Translations under genes and position numbers: made by a program
In this document: piece by piece, positions 61,341 to 64,000 of the stretch
How the letters are laid out: every line of letters starts with the position of its first letter
How positions within the stretch are numbered: position 1 is the stretch's first letter
Source of the DNA: Crotophaga sulcirostris
Taxonomy: Eukaryota > Chordata > Aves > Cuculiformes > Crotophagidae
NCBI GenBank assembly: GCA_013397455.1
Contig: VYZB01000116.1
Span: 498,753 to 562,752, forward strand
Direction: 5' to 3'
DNA length: 64,000 nt
The notes under the pieces: generated by a model
Told to the model about the DNA's origin: nothing
Seen by the model: only the letters and a program-made list of their open reading frames with translations
The model's database searches: none

Positions 61341-61560
61341 CTCATGTAGGACTTGAGCGTGGCATTTGATACAGTCATCAGAGGAATTCTGATGTCCTGT
61401 CTCTGAGACATGGCAGGGGATTAGTAGAATTGTGAGTAGATGGCTTCAATCATTCCTCATATACAATACTCAGTGACTCATGAAGACTTTTTACTTCCAG
61501 GGCTATCACCCATGGAGTTTTGTAAGAGTTCCTCTAATTCAGTGCTTAGAAGAGGGCCCT
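61341..61560 (+). pseudogene. L2-type LINE reverse-transcriptase remnant, plus strand
   Basis: At 61350-61376 the plus strand reads 'DLSVAFDTV', directly preceded by LLM and a stop; this is L2 block A (LLDLSAAFDTVDH). It continues 'RGILMSCL' and, after a frameshift, 'SRIVSRWLQSFLIYNTQ' at about 61420-61470 (consensus GISGTVLxWFxSFLSDRTQ). A possible CGVPQG remnant, 'THGVL', follows near 61508. Stops and indels preclude function. It is on the opposite strand to the fossils at 58.6-59.5 kb, so it is an independent insertion. Confidence 0.75.
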
Positions 61561-63589
61561 CAGTGTGAAATAGTTTGGACTAAACCACAGTCAATATACC
61601 GTAAGCACCCAGCGTTAGCTGGAATTGCCTCCACACCTCGGATGACCCAGGCTACAACTGAAAAGCTGGCTGAAGACCTGATGGCCAAGGTGAGCTGGGC
61701 TGTAAGTGAGGAGCACCAGTGAACTTGTTGCAGCTGTGTTGAGCTGGGACAACAGCCTTTCTACTGCTCTGCTGGCCCAAGGACCCTGGCACTTATTATA
61801 AAACCATAGTTTTGAACAGCAAATGAGAAGAATGAGTCTCCAGTTAAAATAAGAGGAGACGTGACCCAAAGCAGCTTCTGTCAGCTACCAAATCTATAGA
61901 ACATTCTGTCACCTCTTTCCTGAGATACAGCTAAGGACCCTGAAGATAAGTGTTCAGCCATCACTCCACTGTTCATACTAATTCCTCCAGCCCAGGATAA
62001 CCCTATGCTATATCTTTTTCTCCTCAGCATAAGTCTGGGCATATTTATGCATATATTTTATTAATATCTTCATTCATGGAGTTTGCAGAATATCCTCTGC
62101 TTCATGTCTATGGAACTTCAAAAGTGCAATTAATTTTAAATCGTCTAATTGAAACAAAGACTCAGATGCATCTGTGGCATAGAGAAAAGAAGAAATATCA
62201 TTGCATATGTGCAGGGAAAGGCAGCTGGACTTCTCCACATCCTGTGGGAGTGACCCCTTTGCATCCAGTTGTCCAGTTTATTGACAACTTAAAACTGGGA
62301 TGTAATTTCTCTTGTGGTGCAGCTCTAAGACAACGGTTTTTAAATACTACTTCTTTGCCTGGACATAATTATTCATCTCCCTCACCTTTTTATGCAGCAT
62401 ATCTATTTTAGAAGCTCTTACTGGGAATGCCGTATGTAATGTGATACGTACCAACACGAGAAAAAAACTATTTCTTTCTTTGGAATAATTTGCATCACGG
62501 ATAATACATTTGCACTTTTCACAGGGATCACATGGATATATTCAACTTCTTTATTTTGGAGACCTGGTCAGCTCAGTCTGGAAGCAGGGTTACATACCAA
62601 AGAGACACAAAGCATTTATTATTTTCATATTCTTTTAACAAAACCAAATAAAAACATGTTTTTTAAAATGTTCTGAGAAATAATATATTCAACTAGCCCA
62701 TCCCAGCCTTTAGAGTACATTCTTGCAGGAGTTCTCTGGTGGCACAGAAATTATTTTTACCAGAGATCTGCTTAGGAGGAAAAAGAAGAAAAGGCCTCCA
62801 GCATTCAGCTTGGATTTATGCAATATTTTTAGCTTTTCTGCATGGCAGAGGGAGTTCACATGCTTTCCAGTTTATTCCATGTGCCTAAACTTTGCACCCC
62901 GAGCTGCTGGCTCATATTCTGCTTGTATTTTACTTTTTCAGAGCTCAGCATAAGCGAGCCCTCTGGAATCTGGACAGAGTATATTCCTGATGTTTCATAT
63001 TGATCCTGCCCAGCAGCTCCAAGATAGGATAATGGGTCATGGCCCTCTAACATAACCCTGTCACAAAAGAGATTGAGAAAAAGCTTATTTCTCTACCTAT
63101 CTTCCCATTCACATCTACTAAAGCTTTCATTAATCTCCTGATTCTCAATTTCAAGATGAATCAGAGTAATTGAGACATCCCTTCTCCACTTTGCTTGAGG
63201 TTTGAAAGGGGGAATCTACCGTTTAATATCAGGATACTGAGCCAGCTGTCCAGCTGATGTAAAATGATGACACTGTTGCTATATGAGCATTTGCAAGCAA
63301 ATGATCTGGCTTCCCAGTCTGCATGAAGCTTCACTAAGCCTAAAAGAGCCATTATCTTTACTACCCTAGTTAACACCTTGGTTAATTTAAAGATACCAGA
63401 GTAAAATAGGTCCCATGACTCTGTAGTAAAACTTCAGTCCATTGACTACAAATGTTTGTACAGCTAAAGTCAGCTAATTTACAATGACAGCTCATTTGCC
63501 TTTTTGACTGTCCACTGAAGACACCTAAACAACTCAAGCAAAATAGTTATCCTATCCTTAAATTGTTCATAGTTGACATGGTTATTCAA
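61561..63589. other. Non-coding DNA, no recognised gene
   Basis: About 2 kb without a recognised gene. The plus-strand open frame at 62076-62411 (111 codons) has no domain I recognise. No clear repeat seen. Confidence 0.55.
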
Positions 63590-63781
63590 GGAAATACTAG
63601 CCCCACTTAGGACCAGCTTCTTATTACATGAGCACCAGATGCATACAGGTAGTCAAGGGCAGTCTCTAGTCTCTGAATTTACAATCTAAGTAGTCTAGAT
63701 AAGAAAAGAAAGTATTACCCTCCACTGAGGGTAAACTGAGTCCTAGTTAGAATTGTGAAGTGACTTACTACCAAGAAGGAT
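63590..63781 (-). mobile_element. MIR/SINE-like segment abutting a CR1
   Basis: On +, 'GGGCAGTCTCTAGTCTCTGA' with 'ATTTACAATCTAAGTAGTCT' recalls the ancient block 'gacagtccctgcccc...gcttacaatctaagt'. 'CTCCACTGAGGGTAAACTGA' then 'AATTGTGAAGTGACTTACTA' with CCAAG matches the inverted MIR end (cccattttacagatggggaactgag...gattaagtgacttgcccaag). The match is cut at the CR1 tail, so the CR1 inserted into it or next to it. Confidence 0.6.
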
Positions 63782-64000
63782 TCACAGTATCACAGTATTA
63801 CAAGGTTGGAAAGGACCTCTGAGATCATCGAGTCCAACCTATAACCCAACACTAATACCAAGTTTCATCATCTAAACCATGGCACTGAGTGCCTCATCCA
63901 ATCTCGTCTTAAACACCTCCAGGGTTGGTGACTCCACCACCTCCCTGGGCAGCGCATTCCAGCGGCCAATCACCCTTTCAGGGAAGAACTTTTTCCTAAT
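63782..64000 (-). mobile_element. CR1 LINE, 3' end, runs off the window
   Basis: Read on +, 'TTCACAGTATCACAGTATTA' is followed by 'GGTTGGAAAGGACCTCTGAG', 'AAACCATGGCACTGAGTGCC', 'CCTCCAGGGTTGGTGACTCC' and 'GGGAAGAACTTTTTCCTAAT' at the edge. It is the best-preserved copy of this subfamily here and still matches at the last base, so more of ORF2 probably lies beyond the window on the right. Confidence 0.95.

Noticed and set aside
1..64000. CRISPR arrays, tRNA or rRNA genes, bacterial operons, endogenous retrovirus
   Set aside because: No regularly spaced repeats, cloverleaf-like tRNA sequence, rRNA motifs, clustered co-directional genes, or LTR and gag/pol/env signatures were seen. The window is vertebrate non-coding DNA.

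Overview
This window looks like non-coding nuclear DNA from a bird, either intergenic or the inside of a long intron. The base composition is AT-rich and there is no dense coding. The 3' ends of CR1 retrotransposons carry avian-style tails: repeats of ATACTGTG or of ATTCTATG next to a 'GGTTGGAAAGGACC'-type end. The main CR1 subfamily here (tail 'TCACAGTATCACAGTATTAC' when read on +) reminds me of non-galliform birds, but I would not name a species. A run of 35 Ns shows this is a scaffolded draft assembly.

I found no complete protein-coding gene, tRNA, rRNA or CRISPR array. Most open frames are 60-140 codons, overlap on several frames, and have the number and length expected by chance in 64 kb. 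The exceptions are frames that are decayed reverse transcriptase of non-LTR retrotransposons, and one segment at about 41.6-41.8 kb (minus) with a good splice acceptor that might be an exon of an unidentified gene.

Layout. 1-14.3 kb: no recognised element apart from short G-tracts, a CA repeat and one faint ancient-repeat motif. 14.3-21.2 kb: one CR1 end, one MIR-like fragment, small tandem duplications and the assembly gap with its (AAAAT)n repeat. 21.2-24.5 kb: MIR-like fragments, a CR1 and a palindromic ancient repeat. 26.9-28.3 kb: the densest repeat cluster, with an internally deleted CR1 whose tail has become a pentanucleotide microsatellite, then a CR1 inserted into or beside a MIR-like fragment, then an ancient SINE-like segment. 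28.9-37.3 kb: a short plus-strand CR1 end, a CR1 end, an L2-type reverse-transcriptase fossil, MIR-like pieces and a 650-bp CR1 with the end of ORF2. 37.3-46.1 kb: mostly unclassified, with the candidate exon and one MIR-like fragment. 46.1-48.1 kb: a young CR1 end next to a roughly 1.5-kb very old CR1/L3-like element. 48.1-58.3 kb: little of note except two neat hairpins. 58.5-61.6 kb: two minus-strand L2-type fossils, a MIR-like fragment and a plus-strand L2-type fossil. 63.6-64.0 kb: a MIR-like fragment abutted by a CR1 that runs off the window.

The window is therefore best read as a record of layered retrotransposition: L2 and MIR, old CR1/L3, then younger CR1. All eight younger CR1 loci lie on the minus strand. 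No element is intact, and I see no working gene network to describe. No previously undescribed system is evident; the strongest unusual signals are the readable deep-time retroelement fossils.
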